Assembly (NCBI RefSeq): GCF_009674885.1
Contig: NZ_WKKA01000001.1
Span: 496,001-560,000, forward strand
Origin: Paracoccus sp. S-4012
Lineage (GTDB): Bacteria; Pseudomonadota; Alphaproteobacteria; Rhodobacterales; Rhodobacteraceae
Direction: 5' to 3'
DNA length: 64,000 nucleotides
The translations under genes were made by a program, and so were the position numbers. Shown here piece by piece: positions 53,979 to 63,386 of the stretch. How positions within the stretch are numbered: position 1 is the first letter of the stretch; the number at the start of each line of letters is the position of its first letter. The notes under the pieces were generated by a model, which saw only the letters and a list, made by a program, of their open reading frames with translations, did not search any database and was not told the DNA's origin.

Positions 53979-55495
53979 GGCTCTTCTCCCTCGATCTCAC
54001 GGGTGCGGCGGGCGACGTAGTCGTCCAGGGCCTCGCGCACGGCGATGTCCATCGGCGGCGGCTCGTAGCTCGCCAGCAGCCGCTTCACCACGGCGGTGGC
54101 GCGCTCATGCTGCCAGGCGGCGCCCTCGGCCGCCCATTGCTCATAGGTGCCGTTGTCGGACATCTCGCCCATCCAGAAGGCGCTCTCGAAATTGGCCTGG
54201 GTATGGGCGGCGCCGAGGAAATGGTTGCCGGGGCCGACCTCGAAGAAGGCGTCCATGGCCTGCGCGGTCTCGGAGAAATCCACCCCCTGCACGAAGCGCG
54301 CCATGGCCGAGCAGCGCTCGGCGTCCATCACGATCTTCTCGTAGCCGGTGGTCAGCAGCCCCTCGAGGCAGCCGGTGGCGTGGATGATGAAGTTCACCCC
54401 GGCCATGGTCGCGCCCATCAGCTGCGCCTGGCTCTCGTAGCCCGCCTGCGCGTCGGGCACCTTGGCGGTGGTCAGCCCGCCGACCGAGTGGAAGGGCAGG
54501 CCCAGCCGGTCGGCGAGCGTCTTGGCGCACATCTGGAACTGCGTACCCTCGGGAGTGCCGAATGTGGGCGAGCCCGAGCGCAGGCTGATGGGCGAGAAGA
54601 AGGTGCCGAACACCGCGGGCGCGCCGGGTCGGATCAGCTGGATCAGCGCCACGCAGGCCATGACCTCGGCCAGCACCTGCGCCAGCGTGGCGGCGACCGA
54701 GACCGGCGACATCGCGCCGCCCAGCACGAAGGGCGAAACGACCGTGCACTGCCCGGCGCGCGCGTATTCCTTCAGCGCCCACAGCATGGTCTCGTCCATC
54801 ACGAGCGGCGCGTTGGTGTTGACGACGGAATAGAGGACGCAGTTCTGCTCCACGAACTCGGCGCCCATCGCCAGCTTGGCCATCTCGATGGTGTCGCGGG
54901 CGCGCTCGGGCGCGGTGACGGCGCCCATGAAGGGCTTGTCGTTCAGCGTCAGGTGCGTGTGGGCCATGTGCAGGTGGCGCACCGGCACCGGCAGGTCCAC
55001 CGGCTCGACCACCACGCCGCCCGAGTGCTGCACCGCCGCCAACTGGTGGTGCAGCTTGGTGATCTGGCGGAAATCCTCGATGGTGGCGTAACGGCGGCCG
55101 CGCTCCATGTCGTGGACGAAAGGCGGGCCGAAGCTCGGCGCATAGACCTGCGCGTCGCCGCCGATCTGGACCGTGCGCGCCGGGTTGCGGGCGTGCTGCA
55201 TGAAGACGGGCGGCGCGCTCGCGATCTTCGCCCGGCACCAGCCGGGATCGAAGCGCACCCGCTCGCCCTCGACGCGGGCGCCGTGGGCGCGGAAGAGGTC
55301 CAGCGTCTCGGCATCGCCGCGGAAGTCCATGCCGATCTCGTCGAGGATACGGTCGGCGTTGCGCTCGATGATGGCGATGGCCTCCTCGTCGATGAGGCTC
55401 ATGAAGGGGATGCGCCGGGTCACGTAGGGGGCGGCGGTCGCGCCCCGCCCGGAGCGCGCCTGCATCCGCGCGTCCCGGCCTGATCGTCGGCTCAT
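53975..55495 (-). CDS. MttB-like (trimethylamine methyltransferase family) protein, no pyrrolysine
   Basis: This 506-residue TIM-barrel protein belongs to the MttB superfamily. Non-pyrrolysine members such as MtgB move a methyl group from glycine betaine or related quaternary amines to a corrinoid protein. There is no internal amber codon. Recognisable stretches include GDAQVYAPSFGPPFVHD, YSVVNTNAPLVMDETML and GAAHTQANFESAFW. ATG at 55495 was chosen (GAGG site); the frame is open to 55567. It overlaps the aminotransferase gene. No corrinoid protein gene is in the window. Confidence 0.87.
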   Translation of the reverse strand: MSRRSGRDARMQARSGRGATAAPYVTRRIPFMSLIDEEAIAIIERNADRILDEIGMDFRGDAETLDLFRAHGARVEGERVRFDPGWCRAKIASAPPVFMQHARNPARTVQIGGDAQVYAPSFGPPFVHDMERGRRYATIEDFRQITKLHHQLAAVQHSGGVVVEPVDLPVPVRHLHMAHTHLTLNDKPFMGAVTAPERARDTIEMAKLAMGAEFVEQNCVLYSVVNTNAPLVMDETMLWALKEYARAGQCTVVSPFVLGGAMSPVSVAATLAQVLAEVMACVALIQLIRPGAPAVFGTFFSPISLRSGSPTFGTPEGTQFQMCAKTLADRLGLPFHSVGGLTTAKVPDAQAGYESQAQLMGATMAGVNFIIHATGCLEGLLTTGYEKIVMDAERCSAMARFVQGVDFSETAQAMDAFFEVGPGNHFLGAAHTQANFESAFWMGEMSDNGTYEQWAAEGAAWQHERATAVVKRLLASYEPPPMDIAVREALDDYVARRTREIEGEEP

Positions 55496-55585
55496 CGTCC
55501 TCGTCCCCTCTGCCCGGTCCTCACCGCGCGAGACTAGGGCGCGCAGGCGGCGCGCAGGCAGTGCCAAACCCGTGCATCGCCGATC

Positions 55586-55602
55586 CTAATGATCGGGATT
55601 AG
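55586..55602. promoter_or_regulatory. Inverted repeat CTAAT-N7-ATTAG before the MttB-like gene
   Basis: The repeat begins with the LysR-gene stop codon and lies about 91 bases upstream of the MttB-like start. AT-rich repeats stand out in this GC-rich region; it may be a LysR site. Confidence 0.4.
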
Positions 55603-56569
55603 CGGCCGCGTGATAGACGACCTGATCGGCGAAGCCCGGCATGTGGCGGGCCACCGCGGCCTGCATGATGAGCGCGCATTCCCGCGCCAGCCGCGCCGGG
55701 ATGTCGCCCAGGGACTCGTCCCGCGAGACGACCTGGATGCCGCGCCGGAAGCCCGCGAAGGGCAGGGGGGCGAGGCGCAGGTTCATCCCCTCGGCCAACC
55801 CGTCGATCAGCAGCGAGGGCGTCAGGATGGCGAAGCACTTGCCCGTCATCACCCCCGCCACCACCATGGAGGAGCGGTCGGCCTCCATCGCCCGCGGCAG
55901 GTCGAGCCGGCAGCGTTGCAGGTGCTGATCGGTGCGCCGCCCGACCGGCGTGTCGGCGCCGAAGCGAACCAGCGACAGGCGCGCGGCGATGGCGTCGATG
56001 TCGTCCACCGGCCCGTCGTAATCCTCGGGAAGGACCAGCAGGAACGGCTCGTCGAGGACCGGATGCGCTGCGTGGCCCTCCATCGCGACGAACTGTCCCG
56101 AGGTGATCGCGACGTCGATCTGGCGCAGGTTCAGCGCCGCCTGGTGGTCGCTCGCGAGCCCGGCCGAGAGGATCAGCTCCGGCACCCCAAGCCGCTCGCG
56201 CACGAGGCGGAACAGGCCCGGCGTCAGGGTCGTCGCGATCGAGGCGAGGATGCCAATCCGCAGCATCGGCAGCGACGAGGCCTGCAGGTGCCGCAGGTCC
56301 TGACGCAGGTCCTCGACCACGTTCAGCATGCGGAAGCCGTGCCGCTGCAGCACCTCGCCCTGATGGGTCAGCGTCATGGGCCGCGAGGAGCGGTCGAAGA
56401 GCCGCACGCCGAGGGCGGCCTCGAGGTTGCCGATATGCTGCGAGGCGGCCGACTGGGTGATGCCGAGGGCGGCGGCAGCGGCCGTCATCTGCTGCATATC
56501 CGCCACCGCCATGAAGACCTCGATGGCGCGGAACATGTTGATGTCGAGATCGCTGCGCGCTCTGGCCAA
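55586..56569 (-). CDS. LysR family transcriptional regulator
   Basis: This 327-residue regulator has the LysR helix-turn-helix near 12-70 (QMTAAAAALGITQSAASQHI, LEAALGVRLFDRSSRPM) and a substrate-binding co-inducer domain from about 100. The apparent start is TTG at 56569; ATG at codon 12 (56536) is possible but would shorten the usual N-terminus. It is divergent from the flavoprotein operon and upstream of the MttB-like gene, so it probably controls both arms. Confidence 0.9.
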   Translation of the reverse strand: MARARSDLDINMFRAIEVFMAVADMQQMTAAAAALGITQSAASQHIGNLEAALGVRLFDRSSRPMTLTHQGEVLQRHGFRMLNVVEDLRQDLRHLQASSLPMLRIGILASIATTLTPGLFRLVRERLGVPELILSAGLASDHQAALNLRQIDVAITSGQFVAMEGHAAHPVLDEPFLLVLPEDYDGPVDDIDAIAARLSLVRFGADTPVGRRTDQHLQRCRLDLPRAMEADRSSMVVAGVMTGKCFAILTPSLLIDGLAEGMNLRLAPLPFAGFRRGIQVVSRDESLGDIPARLARECALIMQAAVARHMPGFADQVVYHAAANPDH

Positions 56570-56610
56570 CCCGAGATGCCCCCATGCGGGGCGGCCTGCG
56601 CCCTCGTTTT

Positions 56611-56624
56611 CTACTCATGATTAG
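56611..56624. promoter_or_regulatory. AT-rich imperfect palindrome in the divergent promoter region
   Basis: CTACTCATGATTAG has six of seven matching pairs and sits in the only AT-rich patch of the 139-base gap between lysR and the first flavoprotein gene. It shares ATTAG with the repeat at 55586-55602. Confidence 0.4.
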
Positions 56625-56708
56625 TTTTCTTGATGCGCCCGGTCCAGCGTTGAGCGCGGGGCCTTCGGCCGGTCCTATGTCGCGGTTTCGAGGGGGTGTG
56701 GCAGGGGC

Positions 56709-59102
56709 ATGGCGACGACGCTCATCGTGGGGGGAGGGGCGATCGGCCTCAGCCTCGCGTATCACCTCACCCGCCGCGGCACCGGGCCGGTCGCGCTGCT
56801 CGAGCGCAACCAGCTCACCTCCGGCACCAGCTGGCACGCCGCCGGCATCGTCGGCCCGCTGCGCGCCACGGCGACCGCCACGCGGCTCGCCATGTATGCG
56901 GGCGAGCTGTTTCCGCGTCTGGAGGAGGAAAGCGGGTTCCCGACCGGCTACCGCCGCACCGGCGGCTACTGGCTCGCGCGCGAGGTCGCGCGGATGGACG
57001 AGCTGCACCGCATCGCCTCGCTTGGGCGGCACCTCGGGCTGAACGCCGCGGTGGTCGGGCCGGACGGGATCGGCGTGCCGGGGCTGGCGCTCGACGGGAT
57101 CATCGGCGCGCTCAGGGTCGCGGAGGACGCCAGCGTCAATCCGGTGGACCTCTGCATGGCCTATGCCCGGCGGGCGCGGGCGCAGGGGGCGGAGATCCGC
57201 GAGAACGCCCCCGTTCGCCGATTGCTAGTGGAGAGCGGGCGGGTGAAGGGCGTCGAGATGGCGGACGGAACCGAACTCCTCGCCGACCGCACCGCGCTCT
57301 GCGCCGGGGTCTGGTCGAAGCGGCTGGCCGACGAGGCGGACGTGCCGCTGCCGCTGCAGGCGGTGGAGCACATGTATGTCGTGACCGAAGCCATGCCGGG
57401 CCTGCCGACCCCCTATCCGGTCCTGCGCGACCTCGACCAAGGCATCTATGTCAAGGGCGACACCGGCAAGCTGGTGATCGGCGGCTTCGAGCCTCACGCG
57501 AAATGCTGGAACGCCCATGGCCCCGAGGGCGACCGGCCGTTCCTCGAACTGTCCGAGGACTGGGACCAGTTCGCACCCTTCATGGAGGCCGCCCTCGCTC
57601 TGATCCCGGCGCTGAACGATGCCGGCATCCAGCATTTCATGAACGGCCCCGAGAGCTTCACCGTGGACAGCCGCCCGCTCGTCGGGCGGGTGCCGCAGGT
57701 GGACGGGCTGTTCGTCGCGGCGGGCATGAACTCGGTGGGGGTGATGTCCTCGGCCGGTATCGGGCGGGTGCTGGCCGACTGGATGGAGGAGGGCATCGCG
57801 CCGCTCGACCTCTGGGACATGGACATCGCCCGCGCCGACCCGCTGGCCGCGAGCGAAGCGCATGTCGCCGTGCGGATGCAGGAGGCGGTTGCGGATGTCT
57901 TCGCGCTGCACTGGCCGTTCAAGCAGCCGAAGGCGGGCCGAGGGTTGCGGATGTCGGCGCTGCATGACCGCTGGGCGGCGGCCGGGGCGCAGTTCGGCCT
58001 GACGGCGGGGTGGGAGCGCGGGCTGTGGTATGCGCGCGAGCCGGCCGAGCGCGACCTGCCATATTCCGTGGGCGAGCAGCCCTGGCAGGAGATCGTCCAC
58101 CGCGAGGCGGCCGTGATGGAGGGCGGCGTCGCGCTCATCGACCTCTCGCCTTTCGGCAAGTTCGACGTGACCGGCAGGGACGCGCTCGCGCTGATGCAGC
58201 ATCTGGCGGCGGCGCAGATGGACGTGGCGGAAGGGGTGGCGATCTATACGCCGATGCTGAACGCCGGCGGCGGGATCGAGGCCGATGTGACGGTCACGCG
58301 CATCGGACCGGAGAGCTTCCGCGTGACGAGCGGGGCCGCCACCCGCTGGAAGGACGCCGCCTGGCTGCGCCGCGCGGGGGCGGGGCGGAACGTGACCGTC
58401 TCGGACGTGACCGAGGCCGAGGTCGTCATCGGCGTCATGGGCGCCGGCTCGCGCGCGCTGTTGCAGGCGCTCTCGCCCGACGACTGGTCGGCATTCCCGT
58501 TCTCGACCTCGCGCGCCGTGACCAGCGCCGGGGTGCCCTGCCGGGCGACCCGCATCAGCTTCGTGGGCGAACTCGGCTGGGAGCTGTCCATCGACGCCGC
58601 GCGCGGGGCTCCCGTGTTCGACGCCTTTCGCGCGGCGGGGGCGCAGCCGCTCGGCCACTACGCCCTCGACGGCTGCCGCATCGAGAAGGGGTTCCGCCAC
58701 TGGGGCCACGACCTCGGCCCGGAGGTGACGCCGCTGGAGGCGGGCCTCGGCTTCACCATCGACTGGGACAAGGACTTCCTCGGGCGCGGGGCCCTGCGCG
58801 CGCAGCGCGAGGCGGGGCTGGCGCGGCGCATGGTGCTGTTCGACCTGCCCTCGCGCCCGCTCATCCTCCATGACGAGCCGATCCGCGAGGGTGGACGCGT
58901 CGTCGGCCTCACGACCTCCGGCGCGCGGGGCGCGCGCACGCGCCTCGGCCTCGCGCTCGGGCTGGTCGCCATCGCGCCGGGCGAGAGCCTGCGCGACACC
59001 TGCGCCCGCAGCTTCGAGGTCGAGGTCGCGGGCCGCCTCCACCCGGCGACCGCCCTCGCACGGCCGCCCTTCGATCCCAGCGGCGCACGGATGAAAGCAT
59101 GA
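56709..59102 (+). CDS. DMGDH/sarcosine-dehydrogenase-like flavoprotein 1
   Basis: This 797-residue enzyme oxidatively removes an N-methyl group and passes it to tetrahydrofolate. Domains: FAD-dependent DAO (about 1-370) with dinucleotide motif VGGGAIG near 7-13 and covalent-flavin His in TSWHAAG near 44, FAO_M middle (about 370-425), GcvT (about 430-690) and GcvT C-terminal barrel (about 700-795). It is cytosolic. It overlaps flavoprotein 2 (ATGA). The pair plus a betaine importer points to tertiary and secondary methylamine substrates; the exact one is unknown. Confidence 0.9.
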   Translation: MATTLIVGGGAIGLSLAYHLTRRGTGPVALLERNQLTSGTSWHAAGIVGPLRATATATRLAMYAGELFPRLEEESGFPTGYRRTGGYWLAREVARMDELHRIASLGRHLGLNAAVVGPDGIGVPGLALDGIIGALRVAEDASVNPVDLCMAYARRARAQGAEIRENAPVRRLLVESGRVKGVEMADGTELLADRTALCAGVWSKRLADEADVPLPLQAVEHMYVVTEAMPGLPTPYPVLRDLDQGIYVKGDTGKLVIGGFEPHAKCWNAHGPEGDRPFLELSEDWDQFAPFMEAALALIPALNDAGIQHFMNGPESFTVDSRPLVGRVPQVDGLFVAAGMNSVGVMSSAGIGRVLADWMEEGIAPLDLWDMDIARADPLAASEAHVAVRMQEAVADVFALHWPFKQPKAGRGLRMSALHDRWAAAGAQFGLTAGWERGLWYAREPAERDLPYSVGEQPWQEIVHREAAVMEGGVALIDLSPFGKFDVTGRDALALMQHLAAAQMDVAEGVAIYTPMLNAGGGIEADVTVTRIGPESFRVTSGAATRWKDAAWLRRAGAGRNVTVSDVTEAEVVIGVMGAGSRALLQALSPDDWSAFPFSTSRAVTSAGVPCRATRISFVGELGWELSIDAARGAPVFDAFRAAGAQPLGHYALDGCRIEKGFRHWGHDLGPEVTPLEAGLGFTIDWDKDFLGRGALRAQREAGLARRMVLFDLPSRPLILHDEPIREGGRVVGLTTSGARGARTRLGLALGLVAIAPGESLRDTCARSFEVEVAGRLHPATALARPPFDPSGARMKA

Positions 59103-61513
59103 GCACGGACGCGCAGGTTCTCATCATCGGCGGCGGCGCCATGGGCGTCTCGCTGCTCTATCATCTTGCCAAGCTCGGCTGGTCGGACCTCGTGCTGACC
59201 GAGAAGAACGACCTCACGCATGGCTCGACCTGGCACGCCGCGGGCCTCTGCACCCATTTCGCCCACAACCCGACCATCCAGGAGATGCGCGCGACCTCGG
59301 TCCGCCTCTACCGGGACATCCTGCCGCAGGAGACCGGGCAGGACTGCGGCTTCCACCGTTCGGGCGCGATGCGCGTCACCCGCAACCCCGACCGCATGGA
59401 CGAGTTCGCCCATGTCGCCGGACTCTCGCGCTTCACCGGCTACGAGCTGCGGCTGCTCGGCCCGGACGAAATCGCGGAGCTGCATCCGCTGGCCCGGACC
59501 GAGGGGCTGCTGGGCGGCATCTACGAGCCCGACGACGGCCATGTGGACCCGACCCTCGCCACCCACGCCATGGCACAGGTCGCGCGCGAACGGGGCGCGA
59601 CGATCCTGCGCCGGAACCCGGTCACGGCGATCCGGCGCGAGGGCGGCGGCTGGCTGGTCGAGACCGCGAAAGGCGCTATCCGCGCGCGCCACATCGTCAA
59701 CGCGGCCGGCACCTGGGGCTGGGAGGTCGGGCACATGATGGGGCTGAACATCCCCTCGGTGCCGGTGCTGCACCAGTATCTCGTGACCGACACGCTGCCC
59801 GAAGTGGCCGAGCGCATCGCCGCGGGGCTGCCCGAACTGCCGATCATCCGCGACCCCGAGGAAAGCTGGTATGTGCGGCAGGAGCGCGACGGCCTGATCC
59901 TCGGCCCCTACGAGAAGGACGCCGAAGCCTGGTCCATCGACGGCTGCCCGCCCGACTTCGGCGCCGACCTGATGCCCCCGGACCTCGACCGGGTCGAGGA
60001 CATCATCGCCGCCGCCATGGCCCGCATCCCGGCGCTCGAGACCGGGGGCGTGAAGTCGGTCGTGAACGGCCCGATCACCTTCACCCCCGACGCCAACCCG
60101 CTGATCGGCCCCGCCCACGGGCTGCCCGGCGCGTGGCTGCTGACCGGCTCGTCGATGGGGGTGATGGAGGGCGGCGGCGCGGGATGGTTCCTCGCGCACT
60201 GGATGACGCATGGGGCGCCGCCGATGGACGCGCTCGCGGTGGACAGCCGCCGCTTCGGCGCCTGGGCCGACCGCGATTATCGCGTGGCGAAGGCGGTCGA
60301 GTGCTTCGGGCTGCAATTCGGCGTCCACTACCCTTTCGAGGAACGCCCCGCCGCCCGCGGCAAGCGCCTGACGCCTCTGCACTCGCGGATGCTGGAGCGC
60401 GGCGCGGTGATGGGGGCGGCGCATGGCTGGGAGCGGCCGAACTGGTTTTCCGACGCGCCGGGCGCCGAGGCGGTCCCGAGCTTCCGCCGCAGCAACTGGT
60501 TCGACGCGGTCGCCCGCGAATGCCGCGGCGTGACCGAGGGCGTGGGGGTCGCCGACATGTCGGTCTTCTCGAAGTTCGAGATCAGCGGGGCCGGCACCGC
60601 CGCCTTCCTCGCCACCCTCGGCAGCAACACGCCCCCGCGCGCCGGGCGTGTCGGCCTGATCCACGTCCTGACCCCTGCCGGCGGCGTGCAGGCCGAGTTC
60701 ACCGTCGCCCGGCTGGCCGAGGACCGCGCCTGGCTCACCTCCGCCGCCGCGGCCGAGGAGATGGACGAGGACCTGCTCCGCGCCCGCGCCGAAGGCCATG
60801 ACGTGACGGTCGAGGCCATGACCGAGGACTACGGCGTCCTCGCGGTCATGGGTCCGCGCGCGCGCGATCTGCTCGCGACCGTGACCGAGGCCAACCTCGG
60901 CGCGGGCTTCCCCTGGATGAGCATCCGCGAGATCGAGGTCGCGGGCATTCCCGTCCGCGCCCTGCGCCTCTCCTATGTCGGCGAACTGGGCTGGGAGTTG
61001 CACGCCCGCGCCGCCGACATGCCGGCCCTCTTCGACGCGGTCTGGGCCGCGGGCCAGCCCCTCGGGCTTGTCCCCTTCGGCGCCTATGCCATGAACGCCA
61101 TGCGGATCGAGAAGGGCTATCCGGCTTGGGGCTCCGACCTCACGACCGAACGCACGCCGGAGGAGTCGGGCCTCGGCTTTCTCGTCAAGACCGACGGGCG
61201 CGACTTCGTCGGCCGCGAGGCGCTGCTGGCGCGGATGGCCTCGGCCGACCGCTGGGAGATGGTGCTGCTGGAGGTTGCGACCGAGGGCACCGATCCCTTC
61301 TACAGCCACCCCGTCCTGCACGAAGGCCGCGCGGTCGGCATCGTCACCTCCGGCGCCTGGGGCCATCGGACCGGCCGCCCGCTCACCCTCGCCTCCCTGC
61401 GCGAGCGCGGGTTGCGCGAGGGGCTCAAGGTCGCGATCCTCGGCCGCGAATGCCCGGCGACGGTTCTCGACCGCCCGCCCTTCGACCCGGAGAACACGCG
61501 CCTCAAGTCCTGA
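59099..61513 (+). CDS. DMGDH/sarcosine-dehydrogenase-like flavoprotein 2
   Basis: This is an 804-residue paralogue of the upstream gene with the same four-domain plan. The FAD motif is IIGGGAMGVSLLYHL near 8-22 and the covalent-flavin His is in STWHAAG near 46. GcvT residues include SYVGELGWELH near 631 and EKGYPAWGSDLT near 672. The two proteins are clearly diverged, which suggests different methylation states or substrates instead of a recent copy. Start overlaps the first gene (ATGA). Confidence 0.9.
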   Translation: MSTDAQVLIIGGGAMGVSLLYHLAKLGWSDLVLTEKNDLTHGSTWHAAGLCTHFAHNPTIQEMRATSVRLYRDILPQETGQDCGFHRSGAMRVTRNPDRMDEFAHVAGLSRFTGYELRLLGPDEIAELHPLARTEGLLGGIYEPDDGHVDPTLATHAMAQVARERGATILRRNPVTAIRREGGGWLVETAKGAIRARHIVNAAGTWGWEVGHMMGLNIPSVPVLHQYLVTDTLPEVAERIAAGLPELPIIRDPEESWYVRQERDGLILGPYEKDAEAWSIDGCPPDFGADLMPPDLDRVEDIIAAAMARIPALETGGVKSVVNGPITFTPDANPLIGPAHGLPGAWLLTGSSMGVMEGGGAGWFLAHWMTHGAPPMDALAVDSRRFGAWADRDYRVAKAVECFGLQFGVHYPFEERPAARGKRLTPLHSRMLERGAVMGAAHGWERPNWFSDAPGAEAVPSFRRSNWFDAVARECRGVTEGVGVADMSVFSKFEISGAGTAAFLATLGSNTPPRAGRVGLIHVLTPAGGVQAEFTVARLAEDRAWLTSAAAAEEMDEDLLRARAEGHDVTVEAMTEDYGVLAVMGPRARDLLATVTEANLGAGFPWMSIREIEVAGIPVRALRLSYVGELGWELHARAADMPALFDAVWAAGQPLGLVPFGAYAMNAMRIEKGYPAWGSDLTTERTPEESGLGFLVKTDGRDFVGREALLARMASADRWEMVLLEVATEGTDPFYSHPVLHEGRAVGIVTSGAWGHRTGRPLTLASLRERGLREGLKVAILGRECPATVLDRPPFDPENTRLKS

Positions 61514-61524
61514 GGAGGACCGCC

Positions 61525-62292
61525 ATGCACCCGATCATCGCCCTCTGGTCGCACCCCCGCTCGATGTCCACCGCGACCGAGCGGCTGATGCGCGAGCGTG
61601 GCGATCTGGACTGCCTGCACGAGCCCTTCATGTATGACTATTACGTCCACCGCGCCCGCCGCGAGATGCCGCATTTCGAGGCGCAGGACGACCATCCGAC
61701 GCGATACGAGGACATCCGCGACATGCTGCTGGCGCGGGCCGAGGCGGGGCCGGTCTTCTTCAAGGACATGTCCTACTACGTCATGCCGCAGATCCTCGAG
61801 GACCGGGCTTTCGGCGGCCGCCTGCGCAACGCCTTCCTGATCCGCAACCCGATCGCCTCGATCGCCTCCTACTACAAGCTCGACCCCGAGCTGACGCTGG
61901 AGGAGATCGGGCTGGCGGCGCAGTGGCGGCATTTGGAGGGGCTGGCGGCGCAGGGCCAGACGCCGCCGGTGATCCGGGCCGAAGATGTGCGGAACGATCC
62001 GCAGGGCATCATGGCCGCGCTGTGGCGGCGCTTGGGCCTGCCCTACCGGGCCGAGGCCTTCGACTGGCAGCGCCAGACGCCCGAGGACTGGGCGCAGGTG
62101 GAGGGCTGGCACGCCGACGTGAGCCAGTCGAAGCAAATCCGCCCGCTGACCGAGGCCGAACTGCGCCAGCAGGCCGAGAACTTCGAGGCCGCCGCCGCCG
62201 AGGCACCGCATCTGCGCGACTTCCTGGCGCATGAGATGCCGTTTCACGAGAAGCTGTCCGCCCATGCGCTGACGCCCGAGACGCCGCCGTAA
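61525..62292 (+). CDS. Sulfotransferase-like P-loop protein
   Basis: This 255-residue protein begins with a PAPS-loop-like HPRSMSTATER near 9-19 and has AFLIRNPIASIASYYKL near 107-123, matching the 3'-phosphate-binding RxPxxSxxS element of sulfotransferase-family proteins. GAGGAGG precedes the ATG, 12 bases after flavoprotein 2. In bacteria many such proteins have no tested activity. Its place between demethylases and a betaine importer is unusual and hints at a sulfated or sulfonated substrate, or at a non-sulfotransferase P-loop function. Confidence 0.8.
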   Translation: MHPIIALWSHPRSMSTATERLMRERGDLDCLHEPFMYDYYVHRARREMPHFEAQDDHPTRYEDIRDMLLARAEAGPVFFKDMSYYVMPQILEDRAFGGRLRNAFLIRNPIASIASYYKLDPELTLEEIGLAAQWRHLEGLAAQGQTPPVIRAEDVRNDPQGIMAALWRRLGLPYRAEAFDWQRQTPEDWAQVEGWHADVSQSKQIRPLTEAELRQQAENFEAAAAEAPHLRDFLAHEMPFHEKLSAHALTPETPP

Positions 62293-62297
62293 GGGCG

Positions 62298-62324
62298 CTA
62301 ATGAAACGCATCAGTCTGGCTAAT
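62298..62324. promoter_or_regulatory. Two CTAAT elements, 22 bases apart, before the ABC operon
   Basis: CTAAT occurs at 62298-62302 and 62320-62324, about two helical turns apart, in the gap ahead of the binding-protein gene. The same element is in the repeat at 55586-55602. Confidence 0.3.
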
Positions 62325-62401
62325 TCGGCGCGATGGCGGGATACTTCGGCGCCCGCCTCGCTGATCCTCCCCGCAAACCGCATCCTGAGGAGCATGTTCC
62401 G

Positions 62402-63361
62402 GTGAAACGCCTCGCCTCCGTCCTCGCGCCACTGGCCCTCGGCCTCGCCCCGCTCGCGGCCGCCGCCGCTGATGTCGTCATCCCCGAGCCGAATTATTCC
62501 TCCGGCCAGGCCACCGCCTACGCCGTCAAGGCCATCATCGAGGAGGCCCTCGGCCTTGAGGTCGAGATGGTCAACACCACCGCCGTCCCGGTGATCTGGG
62601 AGGCGATGGCCAAGGGCGCGGGCGATATCGACATCTGGACCGAGACCTGGCTGCCGAACCAGGCTGGCCTCGTCGAGCAGTATGTGAAGGACGCCGGCAC
62701 GGTCGTCATGTCCGAGAACTCCTTTCCCGCCGTGCAGGGTTACTGCGTGACGCGGGTCACGGTGGACGAGCACGGCATCGCCTCGGTGTTCGACCTCGCC
62801 AGCCCCGAGGCGGCGCGGCTCTTCGACCGCAACGGCGATGGCCGGGGCGAGCTGTGGGTCGGGCCGCAGGGCTGGCAGTCGGTCAATATCGAGACGATCC
62901 GCGCCCGCGACTACGGCCTCGCCGATTTCTACGAGCTGCAATCGACCGACGAGGCGGTGGCGAATGCCGGGCTGGCCGAGGCCGACCGCGCCGGCGAGCC
63001 CTGGGTCGGCTACTGCTACGGCCCGCACCAGAACTTCGCGCAATACGACATCGTGCTGCTGGAGGAGCCGCCCTACAACCCGGACGACTTCGTGATGGTC
63101 CAGCCGAACGAGGATCCCGCCTGGCAGGAGAAGTCGCATGTCGCCTCCGCCTACGAGGACGGGACGGTTCACATCAGCTGGTCCGCCTCGCTGGCGGAGC
63201 GCCAGCCGGCGCTGGTCACGCTGCTGTCGAACATCCAGCTCTCCGACGAGGACGTGAACGACTGGTCGCTCCAGATCGTCAACGGCACCCCGCCGCAGGA
63301 GGTTGCCGAGGCCTGGGTGGCCGAGAACGCCGATCAGGTCGCCGGCTGGCTGGCCGAGTGA
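62402..63361 (+). CDS. Glycine-betaine-type ABC transporter substrate-binding protein
   Basis: This 319-residue periplasmic protein of the OpuAC/ProX family has a signal peptide, [20 protein letters not shown] (cleavage near AAA-AD). The start is GTG, 9 bases after GAGGAG. Family marks are [15 protein letters not shown] near 29, [13 protein letters not shown] near 77 (Trp residues of the cation-pi cage) and [17 protein letters not shown]. It captures a quaternary ammonium solute for the ATPase encoded next. The link with demethylases suggests uptake for catabolism. Confidence 0.92.
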   Translation: MKRLASVLAPLALGLAPLAAAAADVVIPEPNYSSGQATAYAVKAIIEEALGLEVEMVNTTAVPVIWEAMAKGAGDIDIWTETWLPNQAGLVEQYVKDAGTVVMSENSFPAVQGYCVTRVTVDEHGIASVFDLASPEAARLFDRNGDGRGELWVGPQGWQSVNIETIRARDYGLADFYELQSTDEAVANAGLAEADRAGEPWVGYCYGPHQNFAQYDIVLLEEPPYNPDDFVMVQPNEDPAWQEKSHVASAYEDGTVHISWSASLAERQPALVTLLSNIQLSDEDVNDWSLQIVNGTPPQEVAEAWVAENADQVAGWLAE

Positions 63362-63386
63362 TCGAGGCGACCCGCACGCAGGTGAG

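Noticed and set aside
53975-55495. Pyrrolysine-containing trimethylamine methyltransferase MttB
   Set aside because: There is no in-frame amber codon and the protein is full length without one, so it belongs to the non-pyrrolysine part of the family.
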